Source: Paramagnetospirillum caucaseum
Lineage (GTDB): Bacteria; Pseudomonadota; Alphaproteobacteria; Rhodospirillales; Magnetospirillaceae
DNA: 64,000 nt
Reading direction: 5' to 3'
Assembly: GCF_000342045.1 (NCBI RefSeq)
Contig: NZ_AONQ01000006.1
Coordinates: 1-64,000, forward strand
Below are positions 9,703-18,267 of this stretch, piece after piece. The position numbers were made by a program, and so were the translations under genes. Below the pieces are notes generated by a model, which saw nothing but the letters and a program-made list of their open reading frames with translations, was not told the DNA's origin and ran no database searches. Positions within the stretch are counted from its first letter, which is position 1. The number at the start of each line of letters is the position of its first letter.

Positions 9703-10148
9703 CGGGGGCTTACGGTAAAGACTGAAATAACCCGATAGGTCTGATGCCCAGCATAGCCGGTTACAAAGACATCGCCACTTTTCAGCCATGCATGGGCGAT
9801 GAGGCCGCTTTCCTTCGCCACCCCCAATAGCAGCGAGGCCGGAATGCCCCGGCGGCGCAGCATGATTGCGCCGGTTATCGCCTGGACGAGGCAGGTGCTT
9901 TTCCAGGGGGTTCTGGCCGCCATGGCGCGCACGGCCTTGCCAACCCATTCAGGATCACCCTCTGGCCCCGCCTTCTCCGCCGTGGTCGCGGAGGACAACT
10001 CCAATCCGGTCAGCGCCGCAAGCCACCGGAACGGCAAGGTAAGCACCCCTGCCTTAACGACACATAACAGCGTCATAGCTTCCATAAGCAGCAAAATCTC
10101 GGCAGCAGAAGCCCGCCGTAATTTGTCGATGTCAGTCTTCAACGACAT
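9699..10148 (-). CDS. Lasso peptide biosynthesis B2 protein (transglutaminase-like leader peptidase)
   Basis: The 149-residue protein matches the lasso B2 family: a hydrophobic N-terminal helix pair, then a compact cysteine-protease domain with Cys86 (STCLVQA), His119 (AHAW) and Asp126 (SGDVFVTG) as likely triad. B2 enzymes cut the leader off the precursor so that the cyclase can close the ring. It overlaps the PqqD-like gene, matching the usual B1-B2 pairing. The start could also be ATG 10160; 10148 has better ribosome-site spacing. It is the last gene of the minus-strand RiPP operon. Confidence 0.88.
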   Translation of the reverse strand: MSLKTDIDKLRRASAAEILLLMEAMTLLCVVKAGVLTLPFRWLAALTGLELSSATTAEKAGPEGDPEWVGKAVRAMAARTPWKSTCLVQAITGAIMLRRRGIPASLLLGVAKESGLIAHAWLKSGDVFVTGYAGHQTYRVISVFTVSPR

Positions 10149-10416
10149 GGATGATTCCATCGCGTTCCAGTTCCGTGATGAACGTCATCACCTCTGCGGC
10201 GATAACCTCGGGATCACCACGAAAGGCCTCCGTCAGGAGCTTGATTAAATCATCCACCCGGTGAGGAGACTCCAATATTGACCAGATACGACGGCCGACA
10301 TCATTAAGGCCGATGTAGTTATTGGATGCCAGATTAAGGATGACGATCTCGTCACCAACGGTGGTCGACTGCAATCCGTCCGTTTGGGCGATAACTGATG
10401 TGGCACACAGAGGCAT
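10132..10416 (-). CDS. PqqD-family leader-binding protein (lasso B1 / RRE)
   Basis: The 94-residue protein has the PqqD/RRE pattern: a beta hairpin with GDEIVILNLASNNYIGLNDVGRRIW, then helices ending in ELERDGIIHV. In lasso pathways B1 binds the precursor leader and hands it to the B2 protease. GGAGATGAATAG immediately precedes the ATG, and the gene overlaps B2. Related proteins occur beside HprK-related kinases in families named, from memory, HPr-rel-A system PqqD proteins, which fits this operon. Confidence 0.88.
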   Translation of the reverse strand: MPLCATSVIAQTDGLQSTTVGDEIVILNLASNNYIGLNDVGRRIWSILESPHRVDDLIKLLTEAFRGDPEVIAAEVMTFITELERDGIIHVVED

Positions 10417-11295
10417 CTATTCATCTCCATAGGGAAGCGGATTGTTGTCACGGTCCAGGTATCCGAACCGGCGCATCACCTCGCCATGGGATCGGATGAT
10501 TTGGTCGGCAAGATGGGCGGCTAACTCCTGCCGCCATCCACCGGCTCGTCCCCGACGAAAGAAATTCCCAGTCCCGGCCGAGGGCTTCTCCCGGAACCCC
10601 CCGGCCAGCTCTTGTCGCTGCAGTTCATCAAAATTGGAGAACCGGACTGCGCGACAGACCCGGTCAGCATCGAAAGGCAAACCGCAGGCCCTCACAACCT
10701 CCCTGAACACCGCTTCGGGTGACTTTAACATATCCTCATAGCGCACGACATGCGTGAGCCCGTCGGGTTGATCGACCCAGCTTCTCACATGATCGCTCCA
10801 TGACCCGATAACTTGGCTCAGTTGATCCGTCATGCGTCGCGAACCGCCGCCAAGCCGGGACGAAGAATCCCCCATCCTCTCGACTGCATCTTCGATCGAT
10901 ACCCCGAGATGATGGGCAAATGACGTGGCGACATCCAGCGGATTGCGCAGAATATAGATCGAGCACCGTGTCAGCGATGGTGGAAAGATCGGCTCTCCGG
11001 ATAGGGCACTGCCCCCCCAAGCATCGTGAACCTTGATGAATATTGTATCCCTCATGGTTCCCGCCAGCCTGCGATAGACCTCAGGCCGGAGGCTTTCGAC
11101 AATAGAGTCGTTCAGGGATGACGACTTGATCCCGCACCAGTCATCGAACAATTCCCTGGAACTTGCCATGACGTTATTTTCGAGATCATTAATGCCAAGG
11201 GGCTCACAGCAGTTGCGGGTATAGTTATTTAAAAGCACCCTCATCCATGTGTTGCCTGACTTGGGAAATGACGCCAGCCAGACGATATCAGTCAC
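10417..11295 (-). CDS. Sulfotransferase (PAPS-dependent) in the RiPP operon
   Basis: The 292-residue protein has both PAPS-binding signatures of cytosolic sulfotransferases: FPKSGNTWM at residues 10-18 (5'-phosphosulfate loop) and RNPLDVATSFAHH near residue 117 (3'-phosphate site). It should transfer sulfate to a hydroxyl. It sits between a kinase gene (8-nt overlap) and the PqqD gene, so the peptide or its phosphate-bearing form is the likely acceptor, though a glycan acceptor cannot be excluded. The start is GTG 11295. Confidence 0.85.
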   Translation of the reverse strand: MTDIVWLASFPKSGNTWMRVLLNNYTRNCCEPLGINDLENNVMASSRELFDDWCGIKSSSLNDSIVESLRPEVYRRLAGTMRDTIFIKVHDAWGGSALSGEPIFPPSLTRCSIYILRNPLDVATSFAHHLGVSIEDAVERMGDSSSRLGGGSRRMTDQLSQVIGSWSDHVRSWVDQPDGLTHVVRYEDMLKSPEAVFREVVRACGLPFDADRVCRAVRFSNFDELQRQELAGGFREKPSAGTGNFFRRGRAGGWRQELAAHLADQIIRSHGEVMRRFGYLDRDNNPLPYGDE

Positions 11296-12169
11296 GGCAA
11301 ATCTCGCTCATGATGGCGGCGATGGTCCATGTTCCGTTCGGTCGGCAAACCCGGCGCATGGGAACGCCCCCTGCCACCGCCGAAAATACGGTAAAGTGGT
11401 CGCCAAGCTCCTCGGGAAGCAATGGGCCATAAATGCAGTCATGCAACGCCGCGAATTTCTCGGCCCCGATCAAGGGAATACTCTCCACGCGATCGTCATC
11501 CCAGGCATCAAGAATCACGATCTCGGCAAGGGGCGCCAAAGTTCCCATATCGGGGGCCGGAAGCGTGACTTTCTTGGCTTGGCACGGATTGCGCGGCAGG
11601 CTGGCTATATTCTTGCCCAGCCTCTCGGCCGCATCCAGACACATGGAAACATGGTTGTTTCCGGGCAGGACCGCGAATCCACCGTCCGGTCGCGCAGCGA
11701 GAACCGTTACGTCATCGGACAATGTTTTCCAACCGGCATCCAGAAGGGCCTGATGGGTCGTCGATTTGCCGGCCCCGGAACGGCCGCACAGAACGCTCAC
11801 CCCCCTGGGGCCGACAGCGGCATTGCCGTGCAGCACCAGATGGCCCCGCTGGCGCATGACCGCAGCCAATATCGAGTGGATGAAATGAAATGCGAGCCTG
11901 CCATCCTCGGACGCTTCATTCCTCTCGACGGTCACACGCTGCCCTCCCTCCACCAGGAAACGGCCTCCACGCGGGTCGCCCTTCCACAAAAAGAGGCCTG
12001 GGGCCGCATCATATCTGGGGGTCCGGAGGGTGGGAGCGGAAAGAGCTTGGGGCACCACGCCCTCCACCACGCTCAGATCCAGTGGTGACGCCCCATCCAC
12101 CGCAAGCAACGAAGGGCAGGAAAACGGCAACGACAGATGAAGGCCGTAAGCCATATAGGCAAAACTCAT
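11288..12169 (-). CDS. HprK-like kinase, second copy
   Basis: This 293-residue protein has the C-terminal fold of HPr kinase: Walker A GRSGAGKST near residue 130, then an SDD acidic motif (TLSDDVTVL). Kinases of this type phosphorylate lasso peptides such as paeninodin on serine. The ATG at 12169 overlaps the previous stop as ATGA. It is divergent from the other kinase, so the two are not a recent duplication and may act on different residues or form a pair. Confidence 0.82.
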   Translation of the reverse strand: MSFAYMAYGLHLSLPFSCPSLLAVDGASPLDLSVVEGVVPQALSAPTLRTPRYDAAPGLFLWKGDPRGGRFLVEGGQRVTVERNEASEDGRLAFHFIHSILAAVMRQRGHLVLHGNAAVGPRGVSVLCGRSGAGKSTTHQALLDAGWKTLSDDVTVLAARPDGGFAVLPGNNHVSMCLDAAERLGKNIASLPRNPCQAKKVTLPAPDMGTLAPLAEIVILDAWDDDRVESIPLIGAEKFAALHDCIYGPLLPEELGDHFTVFSAVAGGVPMRRVCRPNGTWTIAAIMSEICRD

Positions 12170-12987
12170 GAGTCCCACTCCAGGAATCGCCGCGTCACGT
12201 CATCAACCGACCATCCTCTGAGCGGGCGCCTTAGATGTAAGGATGAAGTCGTCCGGACAATCTCGGCAAGCAACTCAAAAATCCGAACCGGCGTCATAAT
12301 TGCCAACGCAATCCGCCTGTTATAGATCGCATAGCCCGCGCTCATAACGGCTTTGGCCCCAAGTTCAGCCTCCAGAGAGACCCGATCACCGTCTTCCAGC
12401 CCCAGCCTGACAATGGCCTTCAACCGGGAGGGCCCGGCAATTTTAGGGTTCTCCACCTGATGGAATGTCCGCCCGCTGTCCTTTGCCGATGGCAAGGACA
12501 ATCCGGCAGCTGCATCTGGCCAGAGCCAAAGTCCGCTATCGGCGGCTTCAGCGATCGGCCCACCCGCGTCGGACCATGATATCACGGCAAGATCATCCGA
12601 CAGCAGCCGCCACCCGTGCAACAGCAAGCTCATGGCCAATGTTGACTTGCCCGATACGCCAATGCCGGTAAAGGCCACCGCATCTCCCGAGCCGTTGACG
12701 ACGGTTGCGGCATTCAAGACAAGGCGGCCGCGCTGGTACGCCGCCGCCGCCAAAGGAGTCATGGCCGCGAAGCGCTTGACCTCCATCATCTGAGCCTCGG
12801 GGTCGGGCTGTATGGTGATGCGCTCGCCTCTCTCGACGAAATAGCGCGCGACATTCGGCACCCTCAGCAGGAATTGCCCGTCCGCCACCTCCCACAGCAC
12901 GCCGGACGACGTGATCGCATCGAGATGAAGCGGCACGCATCCAAATTCCATTTGAAGATCAGACAGAGTGGGCGGAAGTGGGATCAT
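12166..12987 (-). CDS. HprK-related kinase A
   Basis: The 273-residue protein carries Walker A GIGVSGKST at about 107-115 and the SDD motif (LLSDDLAVI) of HPr-kinase-related proteins. In comparable gene sets this family is found with a PqqD-like protein and an asparagine-synthase homologue. It overlaps the cyclase stop by ATGA and the next kinase by ATGA, so the set is translationally coupled. Its substrate is probably a serine in the precursor core (AGSGSNPD has two). Confidence 0.82.
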   Translation of the reverse strand: MIPLPPTLSDLQMEFGCVPLHLDAITSSGVLWEVADGQFLLRVPNVARYFVERGERITIQPDPEAQMMEVKRFAAMTPLAAAAYQRGRLVLNAATVVNGSGDAVAFTGIGVSGKSTLAMSLLLHGWRLLSDDLAVISWSDAGGPIAEAADSGLWLWPDAAAGLSLPSAKDSGRTFHQVENPKIAGPSRLKAIVRLGLEDGDRVSLEAELGAKAVMSAGYAIYNRRIALAIMTPVRIFELLAEIVRTTSSLHLRRPLRGWSVDDVTRRFLEWDS

Positions 12988-14858
12988 GCCCTGTCTGCTG
13001 CATACGTATTCACGAATTGCCCGGCCATAACCCCGCGCATGATGATGGAGTCGGCCTGCCTTAAAATATCCGGGCCGTCTTCGGTCTGTATGGAACGCCA
13101 GGTTGCGCGCATGTGATCCACATCGACGTAATTGGCCGCCGGTCCATGCGCCAATTCATCCAATGCCACGTCCATAGCCTGTGCGTCTCCCCTGAGCCTC
13201 GGAACGAGATCGGCGGCCTGTCTACCGATTTTCGAGTTCACCCGGATCACGTCAGGCAGGCGTCCCGTCATGGCGGACCGGATCACCCAACGGTCGAGGC
13301 CACTTTCCTGATCGATAAAGATATGGTCGGGTATGGACAAGACATATTCCAGCAAGCCAGCATCGGCCGTCGGGTCGCGATATTCGATACCGCCCTGCAG
13401 CCCCATTTCCGTATAGATCGCACTGCTGGAATTGGCCTCTGGGCTCAGCATCTTGAGCCGGTGCGTCAACCCGTCCTTGGCGCGGGGCGAAAGAGGCCCG
13501 CCGCCATCGTCCAGAATACGCTCTCTCAGGCGAATGCGGCGGGCGAACTCCGGATGGATCGCACTTGTGCGAAACCAATCCTCCGACAGCCGAAGGTCCT
13601 TCCACATGCGCATGGCCGGAGTCGGCACGATCTCGCGCAACAATTCCTTGAGGCAGCGCCCCAAGCCTATCCGACGAAGCCGTTGAACCAGCGGAAGCGA
13701 GAACGGGCTGCCGACCCAAGATATCCCGGGATTTCCCAAATGGCCGGTCAGGACCACCTGACAGCCCAGAGCCCGAGCCTGGGCCTGCAATTCCAACCGC
13801 CAGAAAAAGTTGGTGACCGCATAGCCGGGGGTGCCGGTAATGGAAAGCATGGCCCGAAGCCCCTGCAGCGGCGTAAGCGAGCGCCCCTCAACGAGGTGAT
13901 GGTCGATATTGCCCGCCATTTCCACGGCTGCCCGCGCATAGGGCAACTCATTGCCGAAGAGTGGGCCCGTATAGGGCGAGGTCTCGGTGGTCGGTATGGA
14001 GGTGAAGGCGTGGAGACGCTGGGCGCTGCGCGAGAGAATAGCTGCGGCGGTAACCGCAACCGAACTGGAATCGAGACCGCCGCTCAGGGTCGCGCCGAAC
14101 GGGCCGTCCCCCACAAGACGATTGCGCACGGCGGCGTCGAAGAGTTCCCGAAACCGGTCGGCATAATCCTGACGCTGACGAAACCGGCACAGGCTGACGT
14201 CTTCTATCCGCCAGTATCGTTCAATCCTGGTCTGTTCCGGGGTTACCACCATGACATGGGCTGGTGGAAGCAGCTTTATCTCGGGGTGAATCGTTCGATC
14301 ACCGGGAGAGGGATGCCACCCAACCAGCCTTTGCGCCAGATAGAGCTCATCAAAGTCACTGGGATGTTTGACGAAGGAGCGGAGAGTCAGGAAGCGGGGC
14401 GAGAAGGCGATGAAGGCTGGCGTGATGCAATAGGCCAGGGCTGTAGGGCCGAACCGGTCGCGGGCCAGGACAAGTCGCCGGTCCGCGGGATGCCAAGCCG
14501 CAAAGCACCAGTCTCCGCGCAGATGGTTGACGCAATCTGCGCCCCAGCGGCCATAGGCGTGACGGATCAAATCCCGGTCTGAAAGATCGGCCCCCCCGTC
14601 GGCAACCGAGTCCAAGGCCAGTGCCAAGTCAGTCCGGTTGTCCAGCCGCCCCGCAGCCGAGAACAACACGGCCTCGCCGAGGGGGCACGCCCCCTGTTCT
14701 CCCCGGTGGATTGAGCCGAGAATAGCCGTCTCGGCACAGAGAAAATCCGCGCGAATGTTTCCGGAGTACGACGAAACATCGGCCTGGAAGATCTCCAGTG
14801 TTTTCGCGGAAATCGGCCCGCCATCGCGTCGGACAAGGCCGAAAACACCGAAACTCAC
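12984..14858 (-). CDS. Asparagine-synthase-like lasso cyclase (C protein)
   Basis: This 624-residue protein has an N-terminal Ntn-glutaminase-like domain lacking the usual Cys2 (it starts MSFGVFG) and a C-terminal ATP-pyrophosphatase domain with PP-loop SGGLDSSSV near residue 256. Lasso cyclases have this layout: they adenylate an Asp/Glu side chain and let the new N-terminal amine close a macrolactam. The loss of Cys2 fits cyclase rather than asparagine synthetase. The start is GTG 14858, preceded by GGAG and lying in frame with the upstream precursor gene, separated from it by a TAA. It heads the coupled run cyclase-kinase-kinase-sulfotransferase-B1-B2. Confidence 0.87.
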   Translation of the reverse strand: MSFGVFGLVRRDGGPISAKTLEIFQADVSSYSGNIRADFLCAETAILGSIHRGEQGACPLGEAVLFSAAGRLDNRTDLALALDSVADGGADLSDRDLIRHAYGRWGADCVNHLRGDWCFAAWHPADRRLVLARDRFGPTALAYCITPAFIAFSPRFLTLRSFVKHPSDFDELYLAQRLVGWHPSPGDRTIHPEIKLLPPAHVMVVTPEQTRIERYWRIEDVSLCRFRQRQDYADRFRELFDAAVRNRLVGDGPFGATLSGGLDSSSVAVTAAAILSRSAQRLHAFTSIPTTETSPYTGPLFGNELPYARAAVEMAGNIDHHLVEGRSLTPLQGLRAMLSITGTPGYAVTNFFWRLELQAQARALGCQVVLTGHLGNPGISWVGSPFSLPLVQRLRRIGLGRCLKELLREIVPTPAMRMWKDLRLSEDWFRTSAIHPEFARRIRLRERILDDGGGPLSPRAKDGLTHRLKMLSPEANSSSAIYTEMGLQGGIEYRDPTADAGLLEYVLSIPDHIFIDQESGLDRWVIRSAMTGRLPDVIRVNSKIGRQAADLVPRLRGDAQAMDVALDELAHGPAANYVDVDHMRATWRSIQTEDGPDILRQADSIIMRGVMAGQFVNTYAADRA

Positions 14859-14909
14859 TTGAAAAACTCCAACACCGCTCCCGCCGACACGGAAGATGCC
14901 GTCAGCGAC

Positions 14910-15059
14910 TTAGTCCGGGTTCGAGCCAGACCCAGCAAGGGTGCGGGCCAAGTCAATCTTCATAACGGTGGGCGAGCGCCATTCCGGACGCGGATCAACC
15001 GTATCATCGCCAGCCTGGGAGGCAATCTCGATACGGTTCTCAGGATTGTATTCCGACAT
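14910..15059 (-). CDS. Lasso-type RiPP precursor peptide
   Basis: A 49-codon gene starts at ATG 15059 behind GCGGAGACAG. Residues 27-41 read W-x-x-P ... I-D-L-A-R-T-L and then AGSGSNPD to the stop. The Pro30-to-Thr40 spacing, the I/L-D before the Thr and the core start AG-x-G match what I recall of paeninodin-type precursors, where cleavage occurs two residues after the conserved Thr. The predicted core is A42-D49: ring closure would join Ala1 to Asp8, leaving no tail to thread. Ser44 and Ser46 are possible kinase or sulfotransferase sites. It sits directly upstream of the cyclase gene, where the precursor is expected. Confidence 0.78.
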   Translation of the reverse strand: MSEYNPENRIEIASQAGDDTVDPRPEWRSPTVMKIDLARTLAGSGSNPD

Positions 15060-15113
15060 CTGTCTCCGCTTTCATCTGCAATGCAGCCAGCTCCCAAACG
15101 AGCGCTCTGGCGA

Positions 15114-15142
15114 AGTGTACCATCCGGAAAAACAATAAACAA
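15114..15142 (-). promoter_or_regulatory. Predicted sigma-70 promoter for the precursor operon
   Basis: On the minus strand TTGTTT (15142-15137) and TACACT (15119-15114) are 17 bp apart, which would start transcription about 50 nt before the precursor ATG. Confidence 0.4.
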
Positions 15143-15240
15143 GTTCCAACCCCGGAAGAGCCCTTACCCGGAACGCCGGAATAATGGCTGAGAAAGGTTC
15201 GTCTGCGGTGATGGCGGACTGACTTCCAGCATGCTTCTCG

Positions 15241-15263
15241 ACATTAGACGTTTGGTCTAATGT
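15241..15263. promoter_or_regulatory. Perfect 9-bp dyad, candidate operator
   Basis: ACATTAGAC and GTCTAATGT form a perfect inverted repeat around GTTTG in the divergent RiPP intergenic region. The symmetric TTAGAC-N5-GTCTAA core is of the type bound by a dimeric repressor such as a TetR-class protein. No regulator gene lies in the cluster, so it would act in trans. Confidence 0.55.
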
Positions 15264-15376
15264 GGGGCGGAAACGGTTGGGGGCTGATGCGGGTGCCTGA
15301 CAATCAGACCGACAGACGGGAGCGCCTGCAACCATGGCATCGTCATGGGCAGGTCGCGATACCCAAGGAAATGAAT

Positions 15377-16534
15377 ATGCCGATGCTGGAGTTCCGCCTG
15401 CTGTGCCTGGCGGCAAGCCCGCAGCCCAACGGACAGGAACTGTCTCGCACCGTGGCTGGCGTCACCGACTGGCGCGCAATCGGCGAGGCGGCCCGGCGCC
15501 ATCGTCTGGCGCAACGGCTCTATCCCATTCTGGCGAAGTATGGAGAGGGAATGGTGCCTCCCGAGATCCTGGCTGAAATGCACATCCGGGTTCTGAGGGA
15601 AGTCGCTGTCTGTCATTCGCAATTGCCCGAGATCATGCGCGTGACCCGCGGTCTTGCAGGCGGCGGGGTCGCCGTCCTGGTGCTGAAGGGGGTTCCCCTG
15701 TCCCAGCAGCTTTATGGCGAGCCGACCATGAGAGGGGTTGGCGACATCGATCTTCTCGTCGAGCCAAGCCAATTGCGTCAGGCGGATGGGATTCTGAGGG
15801 AGGCTGGCTATCTGCGGCAAGGCGCCAACGTGCTGGATCGCAACCAGACCATCTGCCAGCAGCGGCTCAAGGACATCGCCTATCGGCATTTCGACACCGG
15901 GCAGTATGTCGAATTACACCAGCGCCTGACGGAGAACCCATATCTTCTGCCATGCGACTTTGCCGCGCTATGGCGGGATCGCGATACGGTCGCCGTCGCA
16001 GACGGAAGCCTCGCCACTTTACCCCGGCGTTTTCTCCCCCTCTATCTTTGCATTCACGGGGCCACCCATTGCTGGGAGCGCCTGCGCTGGTTGGCGGATC
16101 TGGCCGAACTTCTGCAAGAGCCTGGCGCCGTTAAGCTTGCTCTGGCCGACGCGGACATGGCGGGGCTTGGCGCCCCCATGCGTCAGGCGCTGGCGCTGTG
16201 CCATAACTGGCTTGGCCTGAACGTGGAAGCGAGCGACCTTCCCGCGGCGGCGACGCTTGATCGCTTCGTTCATCGCTTCTTTTCCGGTCGCCGGTGGGAA
16301 TGCCTGCCCAAGCCGGGCAGCCGCGAATGGCTGCGCCGCTATTCATTCTGGGGACGTGTTCACAATTGGTCCCTACGGTCCGATTGGCGGTACCGGATAC
16401 GGGAACTGTCGTCGATACTGATCTGGCCTCCGGACTGGGAGACAATTCCCCTGCCCGACACCCTGTTCTGGCTCTACCCGTTTCTTCGCCCCGTCGGTTG
16501 GGTGTTACGGCGCGGACGTAAGGAAACACCGTGA
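15377..16534 (+). CDS. Nucleotidyltransferase family protein of the RiPP cluster
   Basis: The 385-residue protein has the NTP_transf_5-type core: KGVPLSQQLYGEPTMRGVGDIDLLV at residues 104-128, where GDIDLL supplies metal ligands Asp123 and Asp125. Proteins of this family accompany PqqD-like proteins and ABC exporters, and in paeninodin-type clusters they accompany the kinase; their reaction is not well established. The ATG at 15377 follows AAGGA with a 7-nt gap, better than longer in-frame starts. Its stop overlaps the exporter start (GTGA), so the two are coupled. Confidence 0.8.
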   Translation: MPMLEFRLLCLAASPQPNGQELSRTVAGVTDWRAIGEAARRHRLAQRLYPILAKYGEGMVPPEILAEMHIRVLREVAVCHSQLPEIMRVTRGLAGGGVAVLVLKGVPLSQQLYGEPTMRGVGDIDLLVEPSQLRQADGILREAGYLRQGANVLDRNQTICQQRLKDIAYRHFDTGQYVELHQRLTENPYLLPCDFAALWRDRDTVAVADGSLATLPRRFLPLYLCIHGATHCWERLRWLADLAELLQEPGAVKLALADADMAGLGAPMRQALALCHNWLGLNVEASDLPAAATLDRFVHRFFSGRRWECLPKPGSREWLRRYSFWGRVHNWSLRSDWRYRIRELSSILIWPPDWETIPLPDTLFWLYPFLRPVGWVLRRGRKETP

Positions 16535-18267
16535 CACCGTCTGCTTCTCGCCAATTGCGCGGCTGTATCATTGATCTGGGTCGCTGGGCCGGGGGACTGG
16601 CGCTTTGCCGAACCGCTATTCTAATGCTGGCAGCCGCCGTGGCCGAGGGAGTGGGCTTCGCTCTATTGCTGCCGCTGCTTGCCGTTGTGGACGCAAGCGA
16701 ATCTCAGCGAACGGGACCTGTCAGAGAACTGCTTGATTGGCTTGGCCCCCAAGGCAATCTGTCCGTCTTGTTGACGCTCTTCGTCGCGGTGGTTTCACTG
16801 AGGTCAGTTCTCGTCTGGCGTCGGGAAGCCAGTCTGACGGCCATCCGCTTCGGCTTCGTCGAGGCCCTCAGAGTGCGGCTGTTCCAGGCTATCGCCTGTG
16901 CGGAATGGAAATATGTGGCAGGCCGCCCCCGCTCTGAATTGATCAATTTGCTGGGCGGGGATATCGCCCGGCTCGGATTGGGGTTCCTTAATCTGCTCAA
17001 ATTACCGCCTCTGATGTTGATGCTGGCGGCTCAGGCGGCAGCGGCGATATATGTGGCGTCCTCCATCGGACTGATCGCCGTCGGCTGCGTCTTCGCCATC
17101 GGGATGACGGTGAAGATGCGGACGAAGCTGGTTCAACGCCTCGGCGGGGACCTCACATACAAGCAAGGGCAGCTGTTTTCCGAAATCGCCGGCTTTCTGG
17201 AAGGGTTGAAGCCGGCCAAGTGCCACGCCTGCGAGCAGGCGCATGTCACTGCATTCGCGGCCATTACGGGGGAAATGTGCGAGCGCACTTATGCCTTCAC
17301 CGAGGGTGGAGCCCGGATGCGCATGGCTGCGCAAATCTTCATCGCCGTGGGACTGGCGATTCTGGTTTGGCTGTCGGTTACCTACGGGACACTGGCGCCC
17401 ACCACCTTGATGGTTCTGGCGGTAATCCTGGCTCGGATGATGCCCTTACTGCAAGATGCCCAGCAGAGTTGGGACGGCGTCATTCATATGCTGCCGACCT
17501 ATGAGGCAGTCACAACGGCCGAACATCATTGCCTAGCCGCTGCCGAAGCCCCGGACAGGGCCACGCCCCCCCTGGCGCTGACCCATGAGATCAGGATGCG
17601 CGACGTCAGCTTCCGCCATGACCATGACAGCCCATTCCTGTTTCAAGGGGCGAACGTCACCATCACTGCGGGGCAGGTTACCGCTCTGGTCGGCCTATCA
17701 GGAGCCGGTAAGACCTCCGTCGCCGACCTGCTGCTCGGACTGCTCTCCCCCGAAAGTGGCGCGATCACCATCGACGGCACCCCCCTGGTCGGCAGCAATC
17801 GCCGGGCATGGCGGAGTACGGCCGCCTATGTCCCTCAGGACCCCTTTCTGTTGAACGCCTCGGTCCGTGACAACATGCTGTGGGCGTCTCCTTCGGCGAG
17901 TCCGGCCGAGATCAACCGCGCATTGACCATGGCCTCGATCGATCAAGTGGTGGCAGCCCTGCCACAAGGCCTCGACACCATCGTCGGTGATCGCGGCTCT
18001 CGGCTGTCGGGAGGGGAACGACAGCGCCTTGTCCTTGCCCAGGCACTGCTTCGTCGGCCACGCTTTCTGGTTCTCGACGAAGCGACAAGCGGACTGGACG
18101 CCGAGGCTGAGCGGGCCGTTACCGAGGCGCTGACGACGTTGCGTGGCACCATGACGATCCTGGTCGTTGCTCACCGACCGGCGATGATCGCTGCCGCCGA
18201 TAACGTCATTGAAGTTTCTGACGGTAAACTATCTATCCAAACCCAGCAGTATGGCGCGCCAATTTGA
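16531..18267 (+). CDS. ABC exporter, fused permease-ATPase (lasso D-like)
   Basis: The 578-residue protein has an exporter-type membrane domain with about six helices (to ~330), then an ATPase with Walker A GLSGAGKTS near 388, signature LSGGERQRL near 492, Walker B VLDEATSGLD near 513 and the H-loop AHRP. There is no C39 peptidase domain, as expected for lasso exporters whose leader is removed by B2. It should secrete the mature peptide and give self-immunity. The GTG start overlaps the preceding stop. Confidence 0.87.
   Translation: MTPSASRQLRGCIIDLGRWAGGLALCRTAILMLAAAVAEGVGFALLLPLLAVVDASESQRTGPVRELLDWLGPQGNLSVLLTLFVAVVSLRSVLVWRREASLTAIRFGFVEALRVRLFQAIACAEWKYVAGRPRSELINLLGGDIARLGLGFLNLLKLPPLMLMLAAQAAAAIYVASSIGLIAVGCVFAIGMTVKMRTKLVQRLGGDLTYKQGQLFSEIAGFLEGLKPAKCHACEQAHVTAFAAITGEMCERTYAFTEGGARMRMAAQIFIAVGLAILVWLSVTYGTLAPTTLMVLAVILARMMPLLQDAQQSWDGVIHMLPTYEAVTTAEHHCLAAAEAPDRATPPLALTHEIRMRDVSFRHDHDSPFLFQGANVTITAGQVTALVGLSGAGKTSVADLLLGLLSPESGAITIDGTPLVGSNRRAWRSTAAYVPQDPFLLNASVRDNMLWASPSASPAEINRALTMASIDQVVAALPQGLDTIVGDRGSRLSGGERQRLVLAQALLRRPRFLVLDEATSGLDAEAERAVTEALTTLRGTMTILVVAHRPAMIAAADNVIEVSDGKLSIQTQQYGAPI

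Larger units (their letters stand above)
15060..15376. other. Divergent intergenic region controlling the RiPP cluster
   Basis: This 317-bp gap separates the precursor operon (leftward) from the nucleotidyltransferase-exporter operon (rightward). It holds the predicted precursor promoter and a strong dyad described separately. I see no further gene or RNA in it. Confidence 0.7.
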
